From positions 1,995,830 through 2,059,829 of the forward strand of contig NZ_LT594785.1 in assembly GCF_900091705.1 (NCBI RefSeq): DNA of 64,000 nucleotides, written 5' to 3'. Source of the DNA: Clostridium mediterraneense. Its GTDB lineage: Bacteria; Bacillota; Clostridia; Clostridiales; Clostridiaceae. Position numbers and translations under genes: made by a program. Below the pieces are notes generated by a model that saw nothing but the letters and a program-made list of their open reading frames with translations, was not told where the DNA came from and made no database searches. Shown one piece after another: positions 8,516 to 17,603 of this stretch (positions are counted from its first letter, which is position 1; each line of letters opens with the position of its first letter).

Positions 8516-8878
8516 TTATTCTTTTAATTTACTAATTGCTTCATCAACTGAAATATCTCCATTTTCTAAAGCCTCTAAAATATCTCTACTATCTTGTTTA
8601 GCCTTAGTTTCTTTGACTGAATAACCTAAGCTTTCAATAACCTCATCTAATTTTGCTCTAACTGTTGGATATGAAATACCCATTTCTCTTTCAACTTCTT
8701 TTATACTTCCCCTACATCTTATAAAAGTTTCTATAAAATATAATTGCTCATTATTTAAATAATCAAATTTAGATAATTCAAATTCATTATCTATAACAGT
8801 ATTACAACTATTACATTTTAATTTTGTTGCTTTTAATTTATCAGAGCATACTGGACAATGACTTAATATCTTATACAT
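8516..8878 (-). CDS. DUF2089 family zinc-ribbon/HTH protein
   Basis: A 120-residue protein with an N-terminal zinc ribbon (CPVC near residue 9 and CNSC near residue 27) and a helix-turn-helix (KEVEREMGISYPTVRAKLDEVI, residues about 69-90). The C-terminus (LEALENGDISVDEAISKLK) repeats the SHOCT-like helical hairpin found in the next gene. This is the DUF2089 architecture, and it reads as a DNA-binding regulator of its own operon. Confidence 0.82.
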   Translation of the reverse strand: MYKILSHCPVCSDKLKATKLKCNSCNTVIDNEFELSKFDYLNNEQLYFIETFIRCRGSIKEVEREMGISYPTVRAKLDEVIESLGYSVKETKAKQDSRDILEALENGDISVDEAISKLKE

Positions 8879-9098
8879 AAATTACCTCCAATCTCTAATA
8901 ATACTTTACTAGCTTTTTTATAAATTGTAAATAGCTTTGTATAATAAAATTAATTTTAAAATTAATTTTATTATTTAATATACATATATAAATTAAAAAT
9001 ATTAACTAATAAATTGATATTATTAATTTATATTAATAAAAAATATTATATAATAAAATCGTTATGACCAAAGTCCTAACTAAAAAATTCTATTTATT

Positions 9099-9133
9099 AA
9101 AAAAAGAGATATACTATAAAGTATATCTCTCTA
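9099..9133 (-). terminator. Terminator after the 81-residue membrane protein
   Basis: Perfect 10-bp stem AGAGATATAC / GTATATCTCT with a 6-base loop at 9105-9130, followed on the minus strand by seven T. Confidence 0.85.
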
Positions 9134-9154
9134 ATATTTTTAAAAAATTTTTAA

Positions 9155-9400
9155 TTAATTTTCTTTATTTTTTTTATTTTCATATTTAAAAATCCTATAT
9201 AATAAGGATTCATCTTTACTAACTTTTACTTGATATTTATCATCCATATTATACTCATCTAAAAGATCTTCATTCCATTTTAGTTTATTATTATTATCGT
9301 AGTCATGTTTAAACTCTATTATTTCTTTAAATCCATATTTGAATATCACTAATATTGAAACAACAAAAAAAGTAAGTTTAATTATAAAAAAAGTTTCCAT
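9155..9400 (-). CDS. Small single-pass membrane protein, unrecognised
   Basis: 81 residues: an N-terminal membrane segment (residues about 5-22, IIKLTFFVVSILVIFKYGF) followed by a highly charged, Asp/Asn/Lys-rich cytoplasmic tail. No family recognised. It has an AAAGGAG site before the ATG and its own terminator, so it looks like a real monocistronic gene. Confidence 0.6.
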   Translation of the reverse strand: METFFIIKLTFFVVSILVIFKYGFKEIIEFKHDYDNNNKLKWNEDLLDEYNMDDKYQVKVSKDESLLYRIFKYENKKNKEN

Positions 9401-9613
9401 CTATTCTCCTTTAAATTAATAATTTTATTGTTAACATAATTTTACCATATTTTTACATATTTTAAAATAAAATTCTTTTTATATTAAATAATTATTAAAA
9501 CTAGGTAGAGTTACCTAAAAATAATATAAATTTCAATACTATCATCTTTTCTTCCTATGCTATAATAATAAAAAATGTATAACTAAAAAGCTTACAACAA
9601 AAGAAAGGATATA

Positions 9614-10669
9614 ATGATGGAAAAATATATTTCAAATATAGCTACCCCTAAAATAAGTATTGCCCCAATGGTTGATAAAACTGATAGGCATTTTAGATAT
9701 TTTACTAGACTTATGACTAAAGATGCTCTTCTTTACACAGAAATGGTTACAGCCCAAGCTATAATTAATGGTGATAGAGATAAAATATTATACTTTAATA
9801 AGGAAGAAGGTAATGTTGCACTTCAAATTGCAGCTTCTAATCCTGAAGATGCTTACAAAGCAGTTAAACTAGCTGAAGATTATAATTATAGTGAAATTAA
9901 CTTAAATTGTGGATGTCCATCTGATAGAGTTTCAGGTAACTTAATGGGAGCAGCTTTAATGTCTTCTAAAGAATTAGTTTATGAAATACTATCTGCAATG
10001 AAGGAAGCTACAAATAAACCTATAACTATTAAGCATAGAATTGGTATAGATGGAACTGGGGTAATAGAAGATATTAATAGTAAAATAATTATGGAAGGTT
10101 ATGAGGACTTATTAGAATTTTTAGATACAGTATCTAAAGCTAAACCTGATAGATACACTATTCATGCCCGTTCTGCTATATTAAAAGGTTTAAGTCCAAA
10201 AGATAATAGAGAAATTCCACCACTTGATTATGATATGGTTTATAAACTAAAAAAAGATTTTGATTATTTAAATATAGAAATTAATGGTGGCTTTAAAACA
10301 TTGGACTCAATTAAAGATGCACTTACAAAAGTAGATGGTGTAATGCTAGGAAGAGTTGCATATGAAAATTGCTACCTTTTAGCTCATTTAGATAATCTTA
10401 ATAACAAAATTGGGGATAATAATATTCCTTCAAGAGGTGAATTAATTAAAGCTTATATGCCTTATATTATTAATGAATTAGAAAAGGGAACTAGCGTACA
10501 TACTTTAATTGCGCCTCTTCAAAGTCTATTCCAAGGCCAAAGAGGAAGTAAAGTTTATAGACAATTACTATCTTCATCATCAATAAAAAAAGATACTGTT
10601 ATAAATACACTAAATTCAATGCTTGAAGAAATACCAGCATCAGTTCTTTGGGAAAATAAAAATATATAA
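9614..10669 (+). CDS. dusA: tRNA-dihydrouridine synthase, DusA type
   Basis: A 351-residue FMN-dependent TIM-barrel enzyme that reduces uridine to dihydrouridine in the tRNA D-loop. MVTAQAI and NLNCGCPSDRV give the flavin site and catalytic Cys; IHARSAILKGLSPKDNREIP is the DusA hallmark, absent from the DusB/Dus1 type normal in Firmicutes. ING-GF and MLGRVAYEN supply FMN-phosphate binding. Start behind AAAGGA; the preceding codon is also ATG. It is monocistronic, ended by a strong hairpin at 10775. DusA is mainly known from proteobacteria, so a transferred origin is possible. Confidence 0.88.
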   Translation: MMEKYISNIATPKISIAPMVDKTDRHFRYFTRLMTKDALLYTEMVTAQAIINGDRDKILYFNKEEGNVALQIAASNPEDAYKAVKLAEDYNYSEINLNCGCPSDRVSGNLMGAALMSSKELVYEILSAMKEATNKPITIKHRIGIDGTGVIEDINSKIIMEGYEDLLEFLDTVSKAKPDRYTIHARSAILKGLSPKDNREIPPLDYDMVYKLKKDFDYLNIEINGGFKTLDSIKDALTKVDGVMLGRVAYENCYLLAHLDNLNNKIGDNNIPSRGELIKAYMPYIINELEKGTSVHTLIAPLQSLFQGQRGSKVYRQLLSSSSIKKDTVINTLNSMLEEIPASVLWENKNI

Positions 10670-10699
10670 ATCTTTATAAGAAAATAGAAAAATAAAATA

Positions 10700-10768
10700 G
10701 TTATTTTTGAAACTGAAGGAAAATATCAAGATAGCATTATATTAAGTGATACTCCTGCTTATGTTTAG
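10700..10768 (+). pseudogene. Possible 3'-end gene remnant
   Basis: After a stop at 10685 an open stretch reads KNKIVIFETEGKYQDSI and ends ILSDTPAYV-stop at 10766-10768. It looks like the tail of a real protein with no start, upstream body or ribosome site. The parent family is not recognised. Confidence 0.3.
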
Positions 10769-10774
10769 GTAAAT

Positions 10775-10800
10775 AAAAGCGTGGCCTAAGCCACGCTTTT
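10775..10800. terminator. Strong bidirectional terminator
   Basis: AAAAGCGTGGC-CTAA-GCCACGCTTTT: a perfect GC-rich stem with U-tracts in both directions, between the convergent dusA and flavin reductase genes. Confidence 0.93.
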
Positions 10801-10887
10801 ATTATTTAAATCTATCCTTTAATAGAAAAGTTTTTAATTATTATATTAATTATAATTAATATAATAATATATTAAAATTAAAAAGTA

Positions 10888-11424
10888 TTATTCTATAATA
10901 TAAGCACTCACAATTTCACCATAGTAGGCAGTATGGAAATCTCTATTTGCTCCATGGAATGAACTATCTACATCTTGTGGATAACAATCTTTTAAAATTT
11001 CTTCTTTAATCTCATTCTTATCTTGTTTTTGTTTATATATAACCTTACATTCAAGTGTTAATGGTAATTCTTTTATACCTGGAACTGAAATACTTTTAGG
11101 TTCTTCAAGTGATAAATTAAGTTCACTAATTTTATCAGTATTATGACCTGATTTTATTCCACATACCCCTAATATTTTTTTATCAAATACACCAATTGGT
11201 ATATTTACAGTAAATTCAGGATTTTTATCAAGTTGATGTTTTGTAAAACGATTCTCTCTTATAAAAATTGTGAAAATAGACTTTCCCCATTCAATTCCAA
11301 TAGTTCCCCATGAAACAGTCATAGAGTTAACTTTATCATCTACCTTAGTTGTTACTAAAACACCTGTTTTAACAGCTTTAATAATTTCATTAGTATAATC
11401 AAATACTTCTATTTCTTTCTTCAT
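10888..11424 (-). CDS. Flavin reductase-like (FMN split-barrel) protein
   Basis: About 178 residues of the flavin-reductase-like FMN-binding split barrel: NSMTVSWGTIGIEWGKSIF and IFIRENRFTKHQL are the flavin-binding segments, and SGHNTDKIS follows. Members reduce flavin with NAD(P)H or act as small flavoprotein electron carriers. The frame opens with TTG at 11442, but the GAAGGGG site lies inside that extension and serves the ATG at 11424. Monocistronic, ending at the bidirectional terminator. Confidence 0.82.
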   Translation of the reverse strand: MKKEIEVFDYTNEIIKAVKTGVLVTTKVDDKVNSMTVSWGTIGIEWGKSIFTIFIRENRFTKHQLDKNPEFTVNIPIGVFDKKILGVCGIKSGHNTDKISELNLSLEEPKSISVPGIKELPLTLECKVIYKQKQDKNEIKEEILKDCYPQDVDSSFHGANRDFHTAYYGEIVSAYIIE

Positions 11425-11593
11425 AATACTAATCCCCTTCAAATTTTATTATATTTTTTAATAACTATATTCTTCAAAAAAGTCTTTTATTATAATATCT
11501 TAATTTAAGCAATTATCATTTTATATAAATAATAAATCTGCTCATAAAGGTGAAATTATTATATCAAAATTATAATTTTATTTATAGTTAATT

Positions 11594-12541
11594 CTACATA
11601 AATACAGTACCAAATACTAAAGTTCCTATATATATTACATTACTTATTACAAAATTCTTTATTGATAGCACAAATGTATCTTTCTTAGATTGTAATTTAA
11701 AAAATTCTTTCATATTATTATTTATAGGTTTAAAGGCTATTAATGCAAATAATGATACTAAAGGTAATAATCCTGTTACTACTCCTATAACTATTGAAAT
11801 AAATCCAATGTAATATGTGAATTTAAAAACTTGTAATGCTTTCTCTTTGCCTATATATATTGGTAAAGTATATCTTTTATTTTCTAAATCATCTTCCATA
11901 TCACAAACATTATTAGCTAACATTATGTTGGATATTCCTGTTACAACTGGCATACTAATTATAAAAATACCTATAATTAATTTCATATTTACTAGTAATT
12001 TAACTATTTCATTAGACATTTCTAGATTAATTATACCTTGATCATATGTATGAATATAAACAACTAAAAATGTAAGTAAAAATCCTTGTGTAAGCCCTGA
12101 AAAAATTTCTCCAAAAGGAGTTCTTGATATAGGAATAGGTCCATATGAATAGAAAATTCCGATTGAAAAACATATAACTCCTATTATAAACACTGTTATA
12201 TCTGTTTCAAAAAATAATACTAAACCTAAAGCTATTGATATAGATAACATTGTAATAATGACATATTTAACTATCTTAAGATTTAAATTATCTCTTCCTA
12301 TTGCATTATGCTGCTCATATCCAAATCCCTCTTTTTTAATGGCTTTAGTGTAATCAACATAATTATTAATAGCTGTAGTTGTCATATCAAAAAACACCAT
12401 ACTTAGAAAGAATAATATCCCCTCTTTCATATTAAAGTTATCAAACTTATATAATGCAAACATTGTACCTAATGTATAAGGTATCAGACTTGCTACTATA
12501 GTTTGAATCTCTACTAATTTTAAAAAACTACTAATCCTCAC
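11594..12541 (-). CDS. UbiA-family prenyltransferase (MenA-like)
   Basis: 315 residues with about eight or nine membrane segments. The first Asp-rich motif appears as NNYVDYTKAIKK near residue 59 and the second as NNVCDMEDD near residue 210; both bind Mg-diphosphate in UbiA enzymes. SYGPIPISRTPFGE between them is MenA-like. The family attaches a polyprenyl chain to an aromatic acceptor such as 1,4-dihydroxy-2-naphthoate. No quinone-pathway gene is nearby, so the acceptor is unknown. Confidence 0.82.
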   Translation of the reverse strand: MRISSFLKLVEIQTIVASLIPYTLGTMFALYKFDNFNMKEGILFFLSMVFFDMTTTAINNYVDYTKAIKKEGFGYEQHNAIGRDNLNLKIVKYVIITMLSISIALGLVLFFETDITVFIIGVICFSIGIFYSYGPIPISRTPFGEIFSGLTQGFLLTFLVVYIHTYDQGIINLEMSNEIVKLLVNMKLIIGIFIISMPVVTGISNIMLANNVCDMEDDLENKRYTLPIYIGKEKALQVFKFTYYIGFISIVIGVVTGLLPLVSLFALIAFKPINNNMKEFFKLQSKKDTFVLSIKNFVISNVIYIGTLVFGTVFM

Positions 12542-12719
12542 TTATATATCCCCCATTTTTTTATGTCTAATTAATTTTGTCTATAACATTTTATCATATC
12601 CTTCCAAAATAACAAATTTTATACTGATTAGATTCTTTTATATACTAAAGCTTTTAAAAACTTAATAAGCTAAATCTAAAAAATAAGAAAGATAAAATAT
12701 TAATACTAAATAAGTCAAA

Positions 12720-12748
12720 TTGACATAGATACACCTAAGTGTTACAAT
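12720..12748 (+). promoter_or_regulatory. Sigma-A promoter of the GNAT gene
   Basis: TTGACA at 12720-12725, a 17-base spacer and TACAAT at 12743-12748, about 35 bases upstream of the acetyltransferase start. Confidence 0.8.
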
Positions 12749-12783
12749 ACCGTTTAAATTACGTATTATATGAGGTGATTTTT

Positions 12784-13272
12784 ATGATTAGATCAGTAAA
12801 TATTAATAATCTAGATAATGTATATAGAATTGAAAATGACTGTTTCCCTTCAAGTGAAGCAGCTCCTAGAAATGTTATACTTAGACGTATTGAAACTTTA
12901 CCTAGCGATTTCTTTTTAGTTTATACTGTTAATGATGAGGCTGTGGGCTTTGTTAATGCCACTACTACAAATAATGAATTTATTACTGATGATTTATATG
13001 AAGAAAATTATAATCATAAAGTAATGGGTAAGTACTTAGCTATTATGAGTTTAGCTGTATCAGATAAATTTCAGCATCGAGGAATTGCTGCTTCTCTAAT
13101 GAATTCACTATTAAAAAATGCTATATCTAATGATTTAGAAGGTGCAGTATTAACTTGTAAAAAAGAACTAATTCACTATTATGAAAGATTTGGCTTTGAA
13201 AATAGAGGTGTTTCTGAGTCTTGTCATGGTGGAAGTACCTGGTATGATATGGTCTTTATATTTAATAAATAA
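12784..13272 (+). CDS. GNAT-family N-acetyltransferase
   Basis: About 162 residues. Motif A is AVSDKFQHRGIAASLMNSLL with the acetyl-CoA pyrophosphate loop Q-H-R-G-I-A; motif B holds YYERFGFENRGVS. An early CFPSSEAAP segment is like arylalkylamine-acetyltransferase-type members. The frame can be opened at 12739, inside the promoter, but GAGGTG before the ATG at 12784 fixes the start. Substrate unknown. Confidence 0.82.
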   Translation: MIRSVNINNLDNVYRIENDCFPSSEAAPRNVILRRIETLPSDFFLVYTVNDEAVGFVNATTTNNEFITDDLYEENYNHKVMGKYLAIMSLAVSDKFQHRGIAASLMNSLLKNAISNDLEGAVLTCKKELIHYYERFGFENRGVSESCHGGSTWYDMVFIFNK

Positions 13273-13295
13273 GATAATAACTTATTCTATAATTA

Positions 13296-13348
13296 AAAAA
13301 GGACTATCTTTAAAGTGGAACACCCTTCCTCTTTAAAGATAGTTCTTT
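13296..13348 (+). terminator. Terminator after the GNAT gene
   Basis: AAAGGACTATCTTTAAAG pairs with CTTTAAAGATAGTTCTTT around a GGAACACCC-type core. The layout closely resembles the terminator at 7784. Confidence 0.8.
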
Positions 13349-13493
13349 ATATTTAGCTAACATAAGATTATCTAAAACTCTCTATATTTTCTTTACATAT
13401 ACAAAGTAACTTTACTATAAAATATCACTTTCTAAAACAAAGCCTAGTTTTGAGAAGATAGGATTTGTTTATTCTAATATTATTTCTATAATT

Positions 13494-14933
13494 TTAATCC
13501 TCTACAAGGTCTTTAGTTGCAGGACCTCCTATTACTTTTCCCTTATAACTAAATCTTGATCCATGACATGGGCAATCCCATGTTAATTCATCTGCATTCC
13601 AATGAAGTTGGCATCCTAAATGGGTACATTTAGTTGGTACAATAAATGTTTTTCCTTCCTTATCTTTATATACTCCAACTTTTTGTCCTTCATATTCTAC
13701 AATTCCACCATGACCATTTTCAATATGTTCTATATTACTGCTTGGAATATATATTTTTTGTGCAATAAAGTTTTTAGCTGTTTCAACCATATCTTTAGCA
13801 ACATTATTTATTGATAATGATAAGTCAAATCTCTTTGGAGAAAATATTTCTGAAAAATCATTTTCTTTTCCAAGTATCATATCTGATATTATCATTGCTG
13901 ATACCATAGAACTTGTCATTCCCCATTTATTAAATCCTGTAGCAACATATATATTTGGTGTTTCATCAGAGTATTTTCCTATGTAAGGTATTCCATCTAT
14001 AGTCATACAATCTTGAGCTGACCAATGATATTTTTCCTTTGATTCAGGATATAATTCTTTAGCAGCACTTCTTAACTTATCGTAACTTCCACCAGTTTCA
14101 TTTTCTCCTGTTCTTTGCTTTATGCCACCTAATAATAATAAGTCTTTATAAGTTCTAAAGGAGTACCCCTTTTCATCAAGATCTATATACATACCATCAA
14201 TCTTATCTGTATTCTCTAAAGCTATAACATACGACCTCTCTTGATGCATTCTTAAAAAATAATACCCTGGCGCATTCATTATTGGATAATGTGTTGCTAC
14301 AACTATATTATTTGCTGTTATCTTAGCTTTATCTGTAGTTACTAAATTTTCTTTAATATCTAAAGCTCTAGTATTTTCATAAATAGTTAAATCCTTTGAA
14401 ATATCTTTTAAAAATTTAAGAGGATTAAATTGAGCCTGATTATTAAACTTAACAGCTCCACTAATATTAAAAGGTAGATTAACTTCTTCTACAAATTCTG
14501 CATTAATCCCTAGTTTACTAGCTGCCTCTACTTCTTCTTTAATCTCATCTACCTTATTTAAAGAATAAACATATGCTGGCTTTTCTTCAAAATCACACTC
14601 TATTTTTCTTTCTTTAATAATTTCTTTATATCTCTTTATAGCAAGTTCATTTGCTTTTGCATATTGCCTAGCTTTTTCTTCACCAAATTCTGATATTAAT
14701 TTATGATAAATTAAATTATGTTGAGATGTTATCTTTGCAGTAGTATTTTTTGTATTTCCACTCACAGTTTCAGCTGCATCAATTAAAACTACCTCTTTAC
14801 CACTTTGCTTTAACATATATGCTGTTAATATTCCTGCTATTCCAGCTCCAATTACTAAAGTATCTACTTCTATATCTTTATTTAAAGCTTCTTTCTTTTC
14901 AAAATTACAACTTTCGCTCCATACTGATTTCAT
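13494..14933 (-). CDS. FAD-dependent oxidoreductase with C-terminal Rieske domain
   Basis: 479 residues in two parts. Residues 20-370 are a DAO-type FAD domain opening with VIGAGIAGILTAYML; GFNKWGMTSS near residue 340 closes the FAD site. Residues about 400-479 are a Rieske [2Fe-2S] domain with CTHLGC and CPCHGSRF ligands. Such fusions are cytoplasmic glycine-oxidase-like proteins of unknown substrate, common in Firmicutes. The GAGGTG site fixes the start. The C-terminus (PATKDLVED) is slightly short for the family but intact. Confidence 0.87.
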   Translation of the reverse strand: MKSVWSESCNFEKKEALNKDIEVDTLVIGAGIAGILTAYMLKQSGKEVVLIDAAETVSGNTKNTTAKITSQHNLIYHKLISEFGEEKARQYAKANELAIKRYKEIIKERKIECDFEEKPAYVYSLNKVDEIKEEVEAASKLGINAEFVEEVNLPFNISGAVKFNNQAQFNPLKFLKDISKDLTIYENTRALDIKENLVTTDKAKITANNIVVATHYPIMNAPGYYFLRMHQERSYVIALENTDKIDGMYIDLDEKGYSFRTYKDLLLLGGIKQRTGENETGGSYDKLRSAAKELYPESKEKYHWSAQDCMTIDGIPYIGKYSDETPNIYVATGFNKWGMTSSMVSAMIISDMILGKENDFSEIFSPKRFDLSLSINNVAKDMVETAKNFIAQKIYIPSSNIEHIENGHGGIVEYEGQKVGVYKDKEGKTFIVPTKCTHLGCQLHWNADELTWDCPCHGSRFSYKGKVIGGPATKDLVED

Positions 14934-15113
14934 AAAATCACCTCATCTTTAGTATTTCATTTTTGAACTTATATATGTAAGATGAGCTTATATTTTCAAA
15001 AAGTACAGAATACCTAGAGAATTGAAGAAAACTAAAATAATAAACTTCCTACCCCTAATTCTAAAATTTATTTAACACCAATATATTTAATTTCACTTAA
15101 TTATAAATAAAAA

Positions 15114-15148
15114 AAGATTGTATATTGTGAATCACAATATACAATCTT
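15114..15148 (-). terminator. Terminator after rubredoxin-domain gene 1
   Basis: A perfect 16-bp stem with a 3-base loop (15114-15129 and 15133-15148), followed on the minus strand by a T-run. Confidence 0.93.
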
Positions 15149-15160
15149 ACTATATAAATA

Positions 15161-15496
15161 TTACCACTTACCGTTAGCCATATGTCCTGCAAGTTCTGCT
15201 TTACATCTTTGTTTTATAACCCACGCTTCGTCCTTTGCTCTTTCGAAAGCAGCTACACATTTTGGATCAAGATTTAATACTATACCTTCTTCTGAAAGTT
15301 TAGCAATCTTTTCTGCTAATAGAATGATTTCAGCATGGATGCTGTTAGTTCTATCTGAAGCATAAATTTTATCTGCATCTTCTTTGCTAAGTTCAACAAA
15401 CTTGTCCTTTCCTACATTACATTTTGGACAAACTTCTGGTGCTTCAACTCCTTCAGCTACATATCCACAAACAGTACATTTAAATAACTTTTTCAT
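15161..15496 (-). CDS. Rubredoxin-domain protein, copy 1
   Basis: A 111-residue protein. The N-terminus is a rubredoxin-like iron site (CTVCGY near residue 8 and CPKC near residue 23). The remaining 75 residues are helical with [16 protein letters not shown] and a Cys-containing [13 protein letters not shown] end; they lack an obvious diiron ferritin motif. Rubredoxin-linked proteins serve in clostridial peroxide and oxygen defence, and a redox role is inferred. The ATG at 15496 is eight bases after GGAGG; an ATG at 15502 is too close. It differs from copy 2 at eight residues by eye. Confidence 0.75.
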   Translation of the reverse strand: MKKLFKCTVCGYVAEGVEAPEVCPKCNVGKDKFVELSKEDADKIYASDRTNSIHAEIILLAEKIAKLSEEGIVLNLDPKCVAAFERAKDEAWVIKQRCKAELAGHMANGKW

Positions 15497-15932
15497 AGTC
15501 ATTTCCTCCTCTACTTATATATCTATCTCTAATTACTATATATCAAATGTATTTATTTCTAATCGTTATATTTAATAGTTTAATCTAATTAATAGTAATT
15601 GTCAACTAATTATATTTATTTACAAATAAAAATCCAGCTTAATATTATATATTTTTTTAATAAAAAGATATTTTTATTTCTTTATCATCACTATATAAAA
15701 AAATCTTCTATCATCTTTACAATAAATATATTCTTCCTTAACAATCTAAATTTAGTATTATAATTATTACCTAAGCTCTTAAAATAACATAAATTTTTCA
15801 GTTTACCTTATTTACTTTTAGAATAACTAGACTACCATTAACATATTAATTTTAAAATATTAAAGCTTACTCAAGCATAAATAAAAAAGGATTGTATATT
15901 GTACCATTACAATATACAATCCTTTTATAAAT
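15497..15932. other. 436-base space between the duplicated rubredoxin genes
   Basis: Very AT-rich. It holds the terminator of copy 2 at 15885-15926 and presumably the promoter of copy 1. I see no gene and no recognisable RNA element in the rest. Confidence 0.5.
15885..15926 (-). terminator. Terminator after rubredoxin-domain gene 2
   Basis: Stem AAGGATTGTATATTGTA / TACAATATACAATCCTT with a short loop and flanking A/T runs. It is clearly related in sequence to the terminator of copy 1, so the duplication included the terminator. Confidence 0.9.
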
Positions 15933-16268
15933 TTACCACTTACCGTTAGCCATATGTCCTGCAAGCTCTGCTTTACATCTTTGTTTTATAACCCAAGCTT
16001 CATCTTTTGCTTTTTCAAAAGCAGATACACATTTTGGATCTAGTTTTAATACTATACCTTCTTCTGAAAGTTTAGCAATTTGTTCTGCTAATAAAATGAT
16101 TTCAGCATGGATACTGTTAGTTCTATCTGAAGAATAAATTTTATCAGCATCTTCTTTACTAAGTTCAACAAATTTTTCTTTTCCAACACCACACTTTGGA
16201 CAAACATCTGGTGCTTCAACTCCTTCAGCTACATATCCACAAACAGTACATTTAAATAATTTTTTCAT
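15933..16268 (-). CDS. Rubredoxin-domain protein, copy 2
   Basis: The 111-residue paralogue of the gene at 15161: same rubredoxin-like ligands (CTVCGY, CPKC), same helical C-terminal part and the same AGHMANGKW end. About 103 of 111 residues agree. It has its own AAGGGG site and terminator and is separated from copy 1 by 436 bases, so the copies are transcribed independently. Copy 1 lies downstream on the same strand. Confidence 0.75.
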   Translation of the reverse strand: MKKLFKCTVCGYVAEGVEAPDVCPKCGVGKEKFVELSKEDADKIYSSDRTNSIHAEIILLAEQIAKLSEEGIVLKLDPKCVSAFEKAKDEAWVIKQRCKAELAGHMANGKW

Positions 16269-16526
16269 AATCTTTTACCCCTTATGTTTATACTTTTATT
16301 TTCTCTCTAATCATTATAGTTATATACTAACTTAAACACTTCGAATTGTCAATATTTTCCATTCAGTATCAATGATAAGTTTATCATATATATTCACATT
16401 AATTCTATCCATAAAAAAATACTCTTATTTAATACTTCTTAAGCAATTAAACTTATAAAATTATATCAACATTAATATATTAAAAGAATAATATTATAAG
16501 GATATATGATTTGGAGGATATAAAAT

Positions 16527-17603
16527 ATGAAAAAAGCTATCTTTAAATCTCTTACTAGAATAATATCACCACTCAGAAATATAAAATTACGACAATTTCC
16601 TTATAATATAGAAGTTATTGCTGAAAATTTAACTGTTCCTTGGGCACTAGATATAAGTAATGACGGAAAAATATATTTTACAGAAAGACCTGGCTCAGTT
16701 AGAGTTATTGAAAATGGAATACTTAATCCAAGACCACTAATTACATTCCCTTCTCCATTTATAAGTCAAGGTGAAGGAGGCTTAATGGGTATTGCACTTG
16801 ATCCTAATTTTTCACAAAATCATTATATATATGTTATGCATTCATATAGAGAAAATAATAGAATATATAATCGAGTTGTAAGATTAGTTGAAAGCAACAA
16901 TATAGCAACTATAGATAAAATTCTTATAGATAAGATTCCTGGTAATCAAGTTCATAATGGTGGCAGACTAAAGATAGGACCAGATAAAAAATTATATATA
17001 ACAACAGGAGATGCACAAAATCCATCATTAGCACAAGATATGTCTAGTCTTGCAGGAAAAATACTTAGAATAGAACTTAATGGAAATATCCCTAGAGATA
17101 ACCCATTTCCTAATTCACCTATTTACAGCCTAGGTCATAGGAATCCACAAGGTTTAACATGGAGTCCTAGAAATATACTATACTCATCAGAACATGGTCA
17201 AACAGCACATGATGAAATAAATATAATAATTCCAGGAGCTAACTATGGTTGGCCTTTAGTTCAAGGAGATGAAACTTCTACAGAAATAACAGTTCAAAAA
17301 CCTTTAGTTCATAGCAACGAAATTACATGGGCTCCATCAGGTATGGCCTTTATAAATTCAGCTTCTTTTAAAGATAATTTACTTGTTGCTACACTTAGAG
17401 GACAACAATTACTTTCAATTTCATTAAATAATAATGGTACAGTAGTAAGCGATATAGAATCATTATTAAAAAATGAATATGGACGCTTACGTGATGTAGT
17501 TCAAGCAAAAGATGGCTCTATTTATATTACAACAAGTAATAGAGATGGTCGAGGAAATCCTAATCCATCTGATGATAGAATAATTCGTCTTGTTCCAAGC
17601 TAA
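16527..17603 (+). CDS. PQQ-dependent sugar dehydrogenase-type beta-propeller protein
   Basis: 358 residues of the soluble glucose/aldose sugar dehydrogenase (GSDH/Asd) family. VPWALDI, ITFTERPGSVR-like, GGLMGIALDPNF, VHNGGRLKIGPDKKLYITTGD and LGHRNPQGLTW are the propeller and cofactor motifs; the His of HNGG and Arg of HRNPQG correspond to catalytic and PQQ-contacting residues. No clear signal peptide is seen, unlike most periplasmic or secreted members. GGAGG precedes the ATG. PQQ genes are not in the window, so the cofactor is uncertain. Confidence 0.82.
   Translation: MKKAIFKSLTRIISPLRNIKLRQFPYNIEVIAENLTVPWALDISNDGKIYFTERPGSVRVIENGILNPRPLITFPSPFISQGEGGLMGIALDPNFSQNHYIYVMHSYRENNRIYNRVVRLVESNNIATIDKILIDKIPGNQVHNGGRLKIGPDKKLYITTGDAQNPSLAQDMSSLAGKILRIELNGNIPRDNPFPNSPIYSLGHRNPQGLTWSPRNILYSSEHGQTAHDEINIIIPGANYGWPLVQGDETSTEITVQKPLVHSNEITWAPSGMAFINSASFKDNLLVATLRGQQLLSISLNNNGTVVSDIESLLKNEYGRLRDVVQAKDGSIYITTSNRDGRGNPNPSDDRIIRLVPS

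Noticed and set aside
9502-9517. TAGGTA-GAGT-TACCTA palindrome upstream of dusA
   Set aside because: Perfect but short (6-bp arms) in AT-rich DNA, with no regulator linked to it; too likely by chance.
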